In this document: positions 8,590-16,725 of the stretch, one piece after another | Layout of the letters: each line of letters starts with the position of its first letter | Numbering within the stretch: position 1 is the first letter of the stretch | Assembly (NCBI GenBank): GCA_019695395.1 | Contig: JAIBAD010000014.1 | Location: 1-40,124 of the forward strand | DNA: 40,124 bases | Source: Alphaproteobacteria bacterium | Lineage (GTDB): Bacteria; Pseudomonadota; Alphaproteobacteria; JAEUKQ01; JAIBAD01 | Reading direction: 5' to 3' | Translations under genes and position numbers: made by a program | The notes under the pieces: model-generated | Databases searched by the model: none | Told to the model about the DNA's origin: nothing | Seen by the model: the letters and a program-made list of their open reading frames with translations, nothing else

Positions 8590-8904
8590 AACAAAAGCCA
8601 CCGAAGATAGTTCAGGATTGTAGAGAACAAGACCACAAATTGACAAAATCAACGCATATTTTGCAAAAAAAACCAAAGATTTTTTATAGGCCAAAATAGC
8701 CAAGATTAATGCTGTAATTCCTAAAAGACGATAGACAAATAAATCAATGATCGCCTTTCGTATTGCGCAAACCCATGTAAATAATTGGGTACATTCTATA
8801 CCAATATCGCGAGGTTCAATTAATAAAAACCTAAGTAATAAAGCACATATCAAAACACAAAAAATTGTGATATAAAAAATAACTTGTGCTCTCTTATTTT
8901 TCAT
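8566..8904 (-). CDS. conserved small membrane protein, unknown function
   Basis: A 112-residue protein with about four hydrophobic segments (roughly 8-27, 52-70, 72-90 and 90-110). From memory, similar unnamed proteins occur in alphaproteobacteria near glucan-synthase genes, sharing EPxxIG..C, WxCAxR and GLVLYNPEL..VAFVL-like motifs. Here these are EPRDIGIEC, WVCAIRKA and GLVLYNPELSSVAFVL. Its 3' end overlaps the convergent GH17 gene by 24 bases. A role with the beta-glucan module is only suggested by position. No catalytic motif is seen. Confidence 0.75.
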   Translation of the reverse strand: MKNKRAQVIFYITIFCVLICALLLRFLLIEPRDIGIECTQLFTWVCAIRKAIIDLFVYRLLGITALILAILAYKKSLVFFAKYALILSICGLVLYNPELSSVAFVLSFLKLV

Positions 8905-8983
8905 TTTTAATTAGACAGAAAGAAATTTAAAGTTTAAAAACCTACCTATTATAATGTGCTCTTTTAATCTATCAAATAGTATT

Positions 8984-9154
8984 ATGTCTATAAATAAATC
9001 TAAGCAACCATCAAATCAACAAAGCAATCAAAATACCTCTGACAATGCCCGTGATAAAGATCGACATAATCGTCTTGCCAAAGCTTTAAAAGACAATCTA
9101 TTTAAAAGAAAACAACAACAGCGGGCAAAAAAGTCATTACTAGATCAAAATTAA
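8984..9154 (+). CDS. small basic protein, unknown function
   Basis: A 56-residue highly charged protein: a Ser/Asn/Gln-rich N-terminus followed by HNRLAKALKDNLFKRKQQQR, a short basic helix. Similar tiny proteins ending in RLAxALxxNLxRRKxQxR are found in alphaproteobacteria close to murA, so I think it is real. An in-frame ATG at 8954 would add ten residues, but it overlaps a good -10 hexamer (TATAAT, 8950-8955), which suggests transcription starts near 8962 and favours the ATG at 8984. It leads the dcd-murA gene run. The basic helix could bind nucleic acid, but nothing here proves that. Confidence 0.6.
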   Translation: MSINKSKQPSNQQSNQNTSDNARDKDRHNRLAKALKDNLFKRKQQQRAKKSLLDQN

Positions 9155-9186
9155 CTTCATTATTATCTCTTTAAGGAAAATATATT

Positions 9187-9741
9187 ATGTCAATCATGCC
9201 AGATAATTGGATCCGCGAAATGTCGCAAACAAAAGGTATGATTGAACCTTTTGTTGATTCACAAAAACGTGCAGGCACCATTTCTTATGGGCTTTCATCT
9301 TATGGATATGATGCAAGAGTATCAAATGAATTTAAAATTTTCACAAATGTTAACAACGCCATTGTTGACCCCAAAAACTTTTCTTCAAATAGTTTAGTTG
9401 AAAAAATTGACGATGTTTGCATTATCCCACCCAATAGTTTCGCGCTCGCACGTACTGTGGAATATTTTCGTGTCCCTCGCGATGTTTTGGTTATTTGTCT
9501 TGGTAAATCAACTTATGCCAGATGCGGCATTATTGTTAATGTAACACCACTGGAACCAGAATGGGAAGGACATGTTACATTAGAATTTTCGAACACAACG
9601 CCACTTCCTGCCAAAATATATGCGTTTGAAGGTGCATGCCAGTTTTTATTTTTGAAAAGCGATAAAGAATGTGACGTATCTTATGCGGACCGGCAAGGCA
9701 AATATATGAAACAAACCGGCGTTACTTTACCCAGACTTTAA
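9187..9741 (+). CDS. dcd: dCTP deaminase
   Basis: A 184-residue cytosolic homotrimer enzyme that converts dCTP to dUTP and ammonia, feeding dTMP synthesis. Signatures visible are [13 protein letters not shown] near the N-terminus, [30 protein letters not shown] with the catalytic Glu (E133), and the C-terminal substrate-closing tail with Tyr/Lys/Gln. Length and sequence match the alphaproteobacterial form, which is mono-functional. AAGGAAAA at 9172-9179 supports the ATG at 9187 rather than the ATG at 9196. It is 14 bases upstream of murA, probably in one operon. Confidence 0.97.
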   Translation: MSIMPDNWIREMSQTKGMIEPFVDSQKRAGTISYGLSSYGYDARVSNEFKIFTNVNNAIVDPKNFSSNSLVEKIDDVCIIPPNSFALARTVEYFRVPRDVLVICLGKSTYARCGIIVNVTPLEPEWEGHVTLEFSNTTPLPAKIYAFEGACQFLFLKSDKECDVSYADRQGKYMKQTGVTLPRL

Positions 9742-9755
9742 GTTAAATAATTAAT

Positions 9756-11036
9756 ATGCAAAAAATTCATATACACGGCCGGCAGGAACTTAAAGGTAAA
9801 TTATTAATAAGTGGTTCTAAAAATGCAGCGCTACCTATTATGGCTGCTTGCTTATTAACTGATGAACCTTTGATCTTAAATAATCTTCCAGACTTGGCCG
9901 ATATCAATACCATGATTGCCCTTCTTGAAGAACTTGGAACCCATACACAATTAAACCATCCTAAAGAAAAATTTTCTGCACATAGAACAATAACATTAAA
10001 GGCCCATAATATTAACAACACAACAGCGTCTTATGATATCGTTCGGAAAATGCGTGCATCCATTTTAGTTCTAGGTCCACTTTTGAGCCGTTTTGGGCAC
10101 GCCCAAGTATCTCTTCCAGGTGGATGTGCAATTGGGGCAAGACCTGTAGATCTTCATTTAAATGCCCTTGAAACATTAGGGGCCAAAATCACCTTGCATG
10201 AAGGTTATGTGCATGCTGCAGCCCCGCAAGGTTTAACAGGGGCAAAAATTATTTTTCCTATGATTTCGGTGGGTGCTACAGAAAATTTATTAATGGCCGC
10301 GTGCCTTGCCAAAGGTGAGACCCTTTTAGAAAATGCGGCAAGAGAACCCGAAATAGTGGATTTAGCTCTGTGTCTTAAAAAAATGGGGGCACTTATTGAA
10401 GGCATTGGAACAAATACACTAAAAATAATTGGTGTGGAAAAATTACATGGCGCCACACATAATATTATCCCAGATCGTATTGAAATTGGTACGTATGCTA
10501 TGGCAGCTGCCATTACCAATAGTACCCTAGAATTAATAGGCACAGGTGATTTAGATATGATCAGTTCTGTTGTCGAAATATTAAATAAAGCTGGTGTTGT
10601 TTTAGAAAAAACCCAAGAAGGCATAAAAGTTTATAGACAAGACAAAGATATCAAAGGTATTGATATCATGACTGAACCATTCCCGGGTTTCCCCACAGAT
10701 TTACAAGCACAAATTATGGCCCTGCTTTGTATTGCTGATGGATCTTCCCTTATTACAGAAACTATTTTTGAAAACCGCTTTATGCATGTCCCTGAACTTA
10801 CAAGAATGGGGGCTAACATTCATATTCAGGGAAAATCTGCTCATGTCAGGGGGGTAAAACAATTAACAGGCGCGGAAGTAATGGCAACCGATCTTCGTGG
10901 ATCCGTTTCGTTAGTATTGGCAGGATTAGCCGCAGAAGGTGAAACTATTTTAAATCACATTTACCATCTGGATCGTGGCTATGAACATCTTGATCTTAAA
11001 TTAAAACAATGCGGGGCACATATTGAACGATACTAA
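9756..11036 (+). CDS. murA: UDP-N-acetylglucosamine 1-carboxyvinyltransferase
   Basis: A 426-residue enzyme for the first committed step of peptidoglycan synthesis: it transfers enolpyruvate from PEP to UDP-GlcNAc in the cytosol. Key elements are the N-terminal SGSKNAALP with the substrate-binding Lys, the mobile loop [14 protein letters not shown] with the catalytic Cys (C124), and the closing [15 protein letters not shown] and HLDRGYEHL motifs. Cys rather than Asp in the loop implies fosfomycin sensitivity in principle. Full length. The downstream DUF2948 gene starts inside its 3' end, so the two are translationally coupled. Its presence with murJ indicates the organism still makes cell-wall precursors. 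Confidence 0.98.
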   Translation: MQKIHIHGRQELKGKLLISGSKNAALPIMAACLLTDEPLILNNLPDLADINTMIALLEELGTHTQLNHPKEKFSAHRTITLKAHNINNTTASYDIVRKMRASILVLGPLLSRFGHAQVSLPGGCAIGARPVDLHLNALETLGAKITLHEGYVHAAAPQGLTGAKIIFPMISVGATENLLMAACLAKGETLLENAAREPEIVDLALCLKKMGALIEGIGTNTLKIIGVEKLHGATHNIIPDRIEIGTYAMAAAITNSTLELIGTGDLDMISSVVEILNKAGVVLEKTQEGIKVYRQDKDIKGIDIMTEPFPGFPTDLQAQIMALLCIADGSSLITETIFENRFMHVPELTRMGANIHIQGKSAHVRGVKQLTGAEVMATDLRGSVSLVLAGLAAEGETILNHIYHLDRGYEHLDLKLKQCGAHIERY

Positions 11037-11460
11037 ACCCAAAATAGATCATTTAAAAATTCAAGTTAACGACCCCGAAGATCTAGAGCTTTTTTCCAGT
11101 ATTATTCAAGATTCTCTTGTTTCAATTAAAGACATTTCATATTTTCCGGAAGAGCATCGTTTCATTTTAATTTTAAATCGCTTTTGTTGGGAAAAAATTA
11201 ATGATCCTTTTTCCAACTTTGAACGTACTTTAAGTGCTTTAATTCTTAATAATGTTGTTTCAGTACAAACTCAGAATATTAATTTTACAAAAAATTATTG
11301 CCTTTTGAACTTACTTTCTCTTTCTCTGAACCATGATCACGAATTGCTTTTAACTTTTTCTGGCAAAGCTACTATTAAAATACATATTCAAAAATTATCC
11401 TGTTATCTTGATGATTTTGGCCAAACATGGCCAGCCTGGACTATTCCTGTACATTATTAG
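11023..11460 (+). CDS. DUF2948 family protein
   Basis: A 145-residue protein beginning at a TTG that overlaps the end of murA by 14 bases. The N-terminal half ([21 protein letters not shown], then [17 protein letters not shown]) matches the DUF2948 family, found almost only in alphaproteobacteria directly after murA. In free-living relatives the next gene is commonly hisD; here the next gene is infA, so hisD seems lost. The function of the family is unknown. No membrane segment or signal peptide. Confidence 0.85.
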   Translation: MNDTKPKIDHLKIQVNDPEDLELFSSIIQDSLVSIKDISYFPEEHRFILILNRFCWEKINDPFSNFERTLSALILNNVVSVQTQNINFTKNYCLLNLLSLSLNHDHELLLTFSGKATIKIHIQKLSCYLDDFGQTWPAWTIPVHY

Positions 11461-11479
11461 TAGACTTTTATTAATAATT

Positions 11480-11485
11480 TATACT
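11480..11485 (+). promoter_or_regulatory. possible -10 element of infA promoter
   Basis: TATACT sits 60 bases before infA in the only sizeable gap (84 bases) of this gene run; a weak TTAGTA lies 17 bp upstream as a -35. Just downstream AATGATAATGATT (11492-11504) resembles the core of a Fur box but may be chance in AT-rich DNA. Confidence 0.35.
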
Positions 11486-11544
11486 ATAAGCAATGATAAT
11501 GATTTGTCTTTACAAACCCAAGAGACGTTTAATAAGGAAAAGGA

Positions 11545-11763
11545 ATGTCAAAAGAAGACCTAATTGAATTTGCAGGTGTCGTTACGGAATTACTTCCAAA
11601 CGCTATGTTTCGGGTAAAACTAGATAACGAACATATTGTCCTTGCCCATACATCTGGCAAAATGAGAAAAAATAGAATAAGAGTTTTAGCTGGCGATAGA
11701 GTTAACGTTGAAATGACCCCTTATGACCTTACAAAAGGTCGTATTACATTCCGCTATAAATAA
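11545..11763 (+). CDS. infA: translation initiation factor IF-1
   Basis: A 72-residue single OB-fold protein that binds the 30S A site with IF-2 and IF-3 at translation initiation. The sequence starts [13 protein letters not shown] and contains [28 protein letters not shown] and the C-terminal [11 protein letters not shown], all diagnostic. AAGGAAAAGG at 11535-11544 is a very strong ribosome site ending immediately at the ATG. It heads the infA-maf-rng-yacG run, an arrangement common in alphaproteobacteria. Confidence 0.98.
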   Translation: MSKEDLIEFAGVVTELLPNAMFRVKLDNEHIVLAHTSGKMRKNRIRVLAGDRVNVEMTPYDLTKGRITFRYK

Positions 11764-11786
11764 ATCCATTAGAAATCGATGATTCT

Positions 11787-12365
11787 ATGCCATTAATTTT
11801 GGCCTCTTCATCACCCCAGCGCCACCTTCTACTGAAGCAAATTGGTATCACACCAGATCAAATTATTGATCCCCAAATTAATGAAATACAATTTAAAGGC
11901 GAAAAACCAAAAACCTACGTTCAACGGTTGGCGTTAAGTAAAGCCAGCAAAATTAACCAAAAATTTTCTGATCATTACATATTAGCTGCAGATACTATTG
12001 TTGTTGTACGTAATCAAAAAATTTTAACTAAACCTTCCTCAAAAGAAGAAGCATTATATTACCTTAATCTTTTATCAGGTAAGCGCCACAAAGTTTATGG
12101 CGGCATTGCTCTTATCACACCTTGGCAAAAATCGATAGTTAAAGTGGTTACAACTAAAGTTCAATTTAAAAAACTAAGTCCTAGCGAAATTACAACATAT
12201 CTGCAATGTAATGAATGGAAAGATAAGGCAGGTGGCTATGCCATTCAAGGTAGGGCAGCCCTCTACATTTCATGGATTGAAGGATCATATTCCAATATTG
12301 TGGGATTGCCTTTATCTGAAACTTATAACCTTCTTAAAAATCATGGATATATTTTTACACCATGA
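11787..12365 (+). CDS. maf: Maf family nucleoside triphosphate pyrophosphatase
   Basis: A 192-residue house-cleaning enzyme hydrolysing non-canonical or modified (d)NTPs to monophosphates. The N-terminal LASSSPQRHLLLKQIG is the classical Maf start (LAS.SPRR..LL), here with Gln in place of the first Arg. ADTIVV carries the metal-binding Asp, and KDKAGGYAIQG with the SNIVGLPL ending completes the family pattern. The stop overlaps the rng start (ATGA), which implies translational coupling. Whether it prefers dTTP/UTP or m7GTP cannot be told from sequence here. Confidence 0.95.
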   Translation: MPLILASSSPQRHLLLKQIGITPDQIIDPQINEIQFKGEKPKTYVQRLALSKASKINQKFSDHYILAADTIVVVRNQKILTKPSSKEEALYYLNLLSGKRHKVYGGIALITPWQKSIVKVVTTKVQFKKLSPSEITTYLQCNEWKDKAGGYAIQGRAALYISWIEGSYSNIVGLPLSETYNLLKNHGYIFTP

Positions 12366-13564
12366 ATTCACCAGAAAAATTATTTATTCGTAAGCAAGAT
12401 GATTTTTTTATTACAAGTTTTTGGTATCAATCAAGATTATTATTTTATCAAAAATATTCTACTTCTGAATTAGCTCCAACAAAAGGGGATATATATTTAG
12501 GCCGTATTCTTTCCCTAGAAAATAGTTTAAACGCCGCTTTTATCGATATAGGATTGGATCAACCTGGCTTTCTTGATTTACAAGGTTATAAAAAACCTAT
12601 CCAGAGGGGAGAATTTATTATTGTACAAATTATCCGACAAGCTCAGGGGCAAAAATTAATAAAGCTTAGCCCCAAAATAAAATTCACGGGCCTTTCTATT
12701 ATTTACTTACCAGAAGATAAAATCTTAAAAATATCTAAAAATTTAAAGCAAGATAGTAAAGCATTACCTATCATTGATTTTGTAACCCAAATAAAAAATC
12801 AAAATGAAGGATTAATTATTCGCCGCAATGCCCAAACATTAGAAACTGATTTTATCTTAAAAGAAGTTAACAAATTTCGTGATTTATGGCAGACAATACA
12901 AAATAATAAAAATTTATCAAAAATTGGTAAATTATTTGATGATGGAAATCATATGTGGAGAATTTTGCGTGATCAACAAGGTTTTTTTGTAGATCACATT
13001 ATCATTTCTCATCGTAATCTTATCAGCATTTTACAAAAAGAATTATCTTTTTATTACAGTTTAATTGAAGAAAAAATACTTTATCAACCAAGCTCCCATT
13101 GGGTTCCAAATTTAACAGAAGAGCAAGAACAACTAGAACAAGCTTTAAATCCATATGTAGAATTAGATTCAGGCAAACATTTAATTATAGAAAGTAATCA
13201 AACACTTCATACTATTGATATCAACGCAGGCGTGGCACCCCACCATCATGATAAAGATCAATATTTTTTTAAAAGCAATATTGAAACTTTCGCTGAAATT
13301 GCTTTGCAGATACGCCTTCGAAATTTGCATGGAATCATTATTATTGATACAATCAATATATCACCTAAAGAGCTAAAAGAAAAAATGATGCATATTTTTA
13401 AAAAAATGTTTGAAAATGATCCCAGTGAAATTTGGATTGGACATCTTTCTGCTTTGGGGTTAATAGAAATGACCAGACAATATTATGGTCCAACCCTTAA
13501 GGAACAATTGACAAAAATATGTAAAAAATGTGATGGTTTAGGATACACATCATTTGAAATATAG
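12362..13564 (+). CDS. rng: ribonuclease E/G family endoribonuclease, short form
   Basis: A 400-residue endoribonuclease that cleaves single-stranded AU-rich RNA, for rRNA and mRNA processing. An S1-like domain is near residues 38-80 (GDIYLGRIL...NAAFIDIGLDQPGFLDLQ). The catalytic Mg site is intact: TIDINAG supplies the first Asp and GIIIIDTINI the second (equivalents of RNase E D303 and D346). The C-terminus has one zinc-link CKKCDGLG. It lacks the long C-terminal degradosome scaffold of RNase E, and is the usual second, short RNase of the family in alphaproteobacteria. Its start overlaps the maf stop by 4 bases. Confidence 0.93.
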   Translation: MNSPEKLFIRKQDDFFITSFWYQSRLLFYQKYSTSELAPTKGDIYLGRILSLENSLNAAFIDIGLDQPGFLDLQGYKKPIQRGEFIIVQIIRQAQGQKLIKLSPKIKFTGLSIIYLPEDKILKISKNLKQDSKALPIIDFVTQIKNQNEGLIIRRNAQTLETDFILKEVNKFRDLWQTIQNNKNLSKIGKLFDDGNHMWRILRDQQGFFVDHIIISHRNLISILQKELSFYYSLIEEKILYQPSSHWVPNLTEEQEQLEQALNPYVELDSGKHLIIESNQTLHTIDINAGVAPHHHDKDQYFFKSNIETFAEIALQIRLRNLHGIIIIDTINISPKELKEKMMHIFKKMFENDPSEIWIGHLSALGLIEMTRQYYGPTLKEQLTKICKKCDGLGYTSFEI

Positions 13565-13572
13565 GTTTAAAT

Positions 13573-13743
13573 TTGCTCTGTCCCATTTGTCATAAACAAT
13601 CTATGAAAAATTTCAAACCTTTTTGTTCAAAAACCTGTGCAAATATTGATTTAATGCGCTGGTTGACAGAAGGATATCGCATCGAAGGAATAGAAAAAGC
13701 AAGTTCTGATGAAATTTTAGAAGAAGATTTAAAAAACCATTAA
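13573..13743 (+). CDS. yacG: zinc-binding protein YacG (DNA gyrase inhibitor family)
   Basis: A 56-residue protein with a TTG start, 8 bases after rng. It has the family pattern CPxC-x11-FCSxxC, with Cys at residues 3, 6, 18 and 22 forming one zinc site, then the conserved IDLMRWLTEGYRIEG. E. coli YacG binds GyrB and inhibits DNA gyrase. The rng-yacG order is the usual one in alphaproteobacteria, supporting the call despite the small size and non-ATG start. It overlaps the convergent creatininase-family gene by 4 bases. Confidence 0.9.
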   Translation: MLCPICHKQSMKNFKPFCSKTCANIDLMRWLTEGYRIEGIEKASSDEILEEDLKNH

Positions 13744-14495
13744 GTTTTTTTTAAATTATCTATCCATTCTTGATAATTTTGTTGGATGGCATTCACGGCA
13801 CATTCATATATTCGTTTACCAGCCTCTATGGAAGCAAGACCTGGATTGGATCCAATTCTTCCATCAGGGAAAACTTTACGGTAGTGGATTGCATCTGTAA
13901 ACGTACCATTTGGGGCAATCATAGGATCAAAATTCATGGGTTTAGCAGCTTCAGGATAACAATGCCAAGTTAAGGATACTTCACTAGGGGTGGCATGCGC
14001 CCCTTCAGCATTATCAAAAAGCTCTTTTGATAATTTTTGTATATCATCACCTTGCCACCAATTACGCAAATAACATTCAATAGATAGATTTTGATTATTT
14101 TGCGTCAAACTTCTGTCTGCATAAATTTCGGAAAAAGCAGCCGTCAAAGTTGCAACATTACCCCCATGTCCATTAAGAAAATAAAAAAAACGAAATCCAT
14201 GACACATTAATGAATTGACCACATCTTTAATAACCGAGATCATAGTTGAAGGACGAAGCGTGATTGAACCTGGAAAAGCCAGATGATGTTGCGCCATGCC
14301 AATTGCCAATGTTGGAGCAATCATAATATTTTTTCTTTTGCCAATTTCCCGAGCAATAAATTCTGGACATATAGCATCCGTACCAATTAAACCATTGGGA
14401 CCATGTTGTTCTGTAGACCCAATAGGAATAATGATACTTTGATTATTTTTCAAATAATTTTCTACATCTATCCAAGTTGATAATTGTAATAACAT
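13740..14495 (-). CDS. creatininase family amidohydrolase
   Basis: A protein of about 251 residues of the creatininase superfamily, which hydrolyse cyclic or linear amides using two divalent metals. Visible metal and active-site motifs are PIGSTEQHGPNGLIGTDA (Glu, His and Asp ligands), FLNGHGGN, and EGAHATPSEVS. I place the start at the ATG at 14495, preceded by AAAGGA about ten bases upstream; an in-frame ATG at 14540 would add 15 residues with no ribosome site. Family members include creatininase, FAPy deformylase (ArfB) and MftE peptidase, so the substrate cannot be assigned. It is divergent from a CoA-transferase gene, with shared promoter DNA between. Confidence 0.88.
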   Translation of the reverse strand: MLLQLSTWIDVENYLKNNQSIIIPIGSTEQHGPNGLIGTDAICPEFIAREIGKRKNIMIAPTLAIGMAQHHLAFPGSITLRPSTMISVIKDVVNSLMCHGFRFFYFLNGHGGNVATLTAAFSEIYADRSLTQNNQNLSIECYLRNWWQGDDIQKLSKELFDNAEGAHATPSEVSLTWHCYPEAAKPMNFDPMIAPNGTFTDAIHYRKVFPDGRIGSNPGLASIEAGKRIYECAVNAIQQNYQEWIDNLKKT

Positions 14496-14542
14496 GCAAA
14501 ATCCTTTAACAATTTTATTGAAATTATAAATTTGTACCAAAA

Positions 14543-14556
14543 TATACTATAGTATA
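14543..14556. promoter_or_regulatory. perfect palindrome carrying back-to-back -10 boxes
   Basis: TATACTATAGTATA is a perfect 14-bp palindrome between the divergent creatininase-family and CoA-transferase genes. It contains TATACT on each strand, so it could serve as the -10 for both directions. A TTGAAA (14518-14523) lies 19 bp upstream of the plus-strand copy. Overlapping divergent promoters would compete for RNA polymerase. Confidence 0.4.
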
Positions 14557-14584
14557 AAAATAAAAATTATTATTTTATATCTAA

Positions 14585-15814
14585 ATGGATACTATGATGA
14601 AAAATTCATTAGAAGGTTTAAAAATTATTGATTTTTCCAGAATTTTAGCTGGCCCATTTTGCACACAATTACTAGGTGATTTAGGCGCAGAAATTATTAA
14701 AATAGAACGCCCCTATATTGGCGATGATACAAGAGGCTGGGGGCCACCCTATATTAAAGATAAAAATAATGAAGATAGTTCGGAAAGTGCTTATTATCTT
14801 TGTTGTAATCGTAATAAAAAATCTGTGGCAATAGATATTGCAACACCGGAGGGACAAAAACTTGCTAAAGATCTTATTAGTCACGCGGATATTATTCTCG
14901 AAAATTTCAAAGTTGGAGATATGAAAAAATATGGACTTGATTACAAAAGTTTAAAAAAAGATTTTCCTAAAATAATTTATTGTTCAATTACAGGATTCGG
15001 TCAAACTGGCCCTTATGCAAAAAAACCTGGATATGATTTATTAATTCAAGCTTTAGGTGGGATTATGAGTATTACAGGCGAACCCAATGGAAACCCTATG
15101 AAAGTTGGTGTTGCTATCGCAGATATTATGTGTGGTATGTATGCTGCCAATGCTATTTTGGCAGCTCTTCACCACAGAACAAAAACGGGGATAGGCCAAT
15201 ATATTGATTTAGGTCTTCTAGACACCCAAGTTTCTTGGCTTGCGAATGTAGGATTAAATTATTTAACAACAGGCATATCGCCCAAAAGAATGGGGAATGA
15301 ACACCCTAATATTGTACCCTATAATGTTTTACCCTGTTGTGATGGATATATTGTTTTAGGAATTGGGAATGATCAACAATTTCAAAAATTTTGTCAATTT
15401 GCTGGTATACAAGAATGGGCACAAGATAAACGCTTTGCTTTAAATTCAGCTCGAGTTAAAAATAGGGATTTACTTTATAGAATGCTATCAGAAATTATTT
15501 TAAAAAAATCCCAAATAGAATGGACAGAAGGATTAACAAAAATAGGCGTGCCCTGTAGTCCAGTCCATACCATTGATCAAGTATTTAATGATCCCCAAAT
15601 TAAATCACGTGATATGCATATAACAATAGATCAACCTTTAGCCTATAAAGGATATGTAGATTTAATTGGTAACCCTATAAAATTTTCTGAAACCCCTGTT
15701 AGCTATCGATTGCCCCCTCCCTTGCTTGGGCAACATACAAATGAAATTTTAAATGAATGGCTTAATTTATCAGAAACAGAATTAAAAGATTTAGCAAAGA
15801 AAAAAGTGATATAA
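14585..15814 (+). CDS. CaiB/BaiF family CoA-transferase
   Basis: A 409-residue class III CoA-transferase or acyl-CoA racemase. The N-terminal LEGLKIIDFSRILAGPFCTQLLGDLGAEIIKIE is the family signature, followed by GDDTRGWGPP and NRNKKS.AIDI. The catalytic Asp is most likely D180 in AIADIMCGMYAANAILAAL, aligned with the formyl-CoA transferase active-site region; HRTKTGIGQYIDLGLLD follows. Members move CoA between carboxylic acids (formyl, carnitine, succinyl, mesaconyl) or racemise 2-methylacyl-CoA; nothing here fixes the substrate. Start: ATG at 14585, with in-frame ATGs at 14594 and 14597 as alternatives. It ends 4 bases before the convergent exoD-like gene. Confidence 0.92.
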   Translation: MDTMMKNSLEGLKIIDFSRILAGPFCTQLLGDLGAEIIKIERPYIGDDTRGWGPPYIKDKNNEDSSESAYYLCCNRNKKSVAIDIATPEGQKLAKDLISHADIILENFKVGDMKKYGLDYKSLKKDFPKIIYCSITGFGQTGPYAKKPGYDLLIQALGGIMSITGEPNGNPMKVGVAIADIMCGMYAANAILAALHHRTKTGIGQYIDLGLLDTQVSWLANVGLNYLTTGISPKRMGNEHPNIVPYNVLPCCDGYIVLGIGNDQQFQKFCQFAGIQEWAQDKRFALNSARVKNRDLLYRMLSEIILKKSQIEWTEGLTKIGVPCSPVHTIDQVFNDPQIKSRDMHITIDQPLAYKGYVDLIGNPIKFSETPVSYRLPPPLLGQHTNEILNEWLNLSETELKDLAKKKVI

Positions 15815-15818
15815 ACAC

Positions 15819-16454
15819 CTAAATAATAAAATGGATCATTGATCGAATAAGTTCCCAAAATAAAATAACAATACCTATCCCTACACATAATCCAGAAATA
15901 AAACCTAAAATTAGAAAAATACCATCTCTTTCTAAAAGGCCAAGAGAAAGAAGAATTAACGGTATAGCCAAAACAATACCCGTACCGGGTAAAGGTAAAG
16001 ATAAAAGGATCGCAAGAATAAACATTAAAAAGCCAATAACATTTTGACTAGGAAAAAAACTTAAAGCTAATAAACGAGGCTTCAATAAATGTTCAGTTTG
16101 TTCAATATAAGGTAAAAGAGGCTGCATTAATTTTGAAAAATCTTTATGATTTACAGCACGATTAGAAATAAATTTTGGTAACCAAGGTTTTTTTGCCCCC
16201 AACATTAATTGCAGACTTAAAAAAATAATTGGTATACCAAAGGCTGTGGACATCCCTGGCAAAATAACTGGCAATAAATTTGGTAATGATAAAATAAAAA
16301 TAATTAGCCCATAGCCACGTTTCCCTAATAATTCTACAAGTTCACGCAAATATATTTTATCCCCCGGCCAATTTTTAATAAGCATTTTAAAAATAACTGA
16401 TAATCTATGATTTTCTTTAGAGATTTTTTCTCTTCTATCATCATAAAGATGCAT
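15819..16454 (-). CDS. exoD: ExoD family membrane protein
   Basis: A 211-residue protein with a charged, cytoplasmic N-terminal 40 residues and about four to five membrane segments. The pattern VELLGKRGYGLIIFILSLPNLLPVILPGMSTAFGIPIIFLSLQLMLG is typical of ExoD proteins, first described in Rhizobium as affecting exopolysaccharide production and alkaline tolerance. Further family features are RPWLP-like KPWLPKFI and PLPGTGIVLAIPLILLSLGLLERDG. The biochemical activity is not known. It converges on the CoA-transferase gene. A role with the beta-glucan genes some 7 kb away is possible but unsupported. Confidence 0.85.
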   Translation of the reverse strand: MHLYDDRREKISKENHRLSVIFKMLIKNWPGDKIYLRELVELLGKRGYGLIIFILSLPNLLPVILPGMSTAFGIPIIFLSLQLMLGAKKPWLPKFISNRAVNHKDFSKLMQPLLPYIEQTEHLLKPRLLALSFFPSQNVIGFLMFILAILLSLPLPGTGIVLAIPLILLSLGLLERDGIFLILGFISGLCVGIGIVILFWELIRSMIHFII

Positions 16455-16725
16455 GAATTAATCCACTCTATTGAGCATTAAATAATTTACAAATTTTAGC
16501 ATTTAATTATGACCAAAATTGGCCTTTCTCTAGAGAAGTAATAAGTTATTTGAATAGGTCTAATAATTAACCTATTGTCAAGGCTTTTTAACTTTTATTT
16601 TTTTATTGTTATGATATGAATATAAAAATACTCTTTTAATTACTGAACTTAATCTTATATCTTAGAGTTAAACTATAGAAAAAGATTAATTTATTCATTC
16701 ATGACTTTAAAATAGAAAATACATT
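16455..16725. other. intergenic region with a short inverted repeat
   Basis: This 271-base gap lies between divergent exoD and the thioredoxin gene and must hold both promoters. An inverted repeat AATAGGT (16553-16559) / ACCTATT (16570-16576) is present. A TATGAT near 16611-16616 could be a -10 for the thioredoxin gene. I see no convincing ORF or RNA gene. Confidence 0.4.

Noticed and set aside
12362-13564. Inactive RNase G because the second Asp of the IDFID motif is Asn (IDTIN)
   Set aside because: Counting against E. coli RNase E, the metal-binding D346 is the first Asp of that motif, which is kept here.
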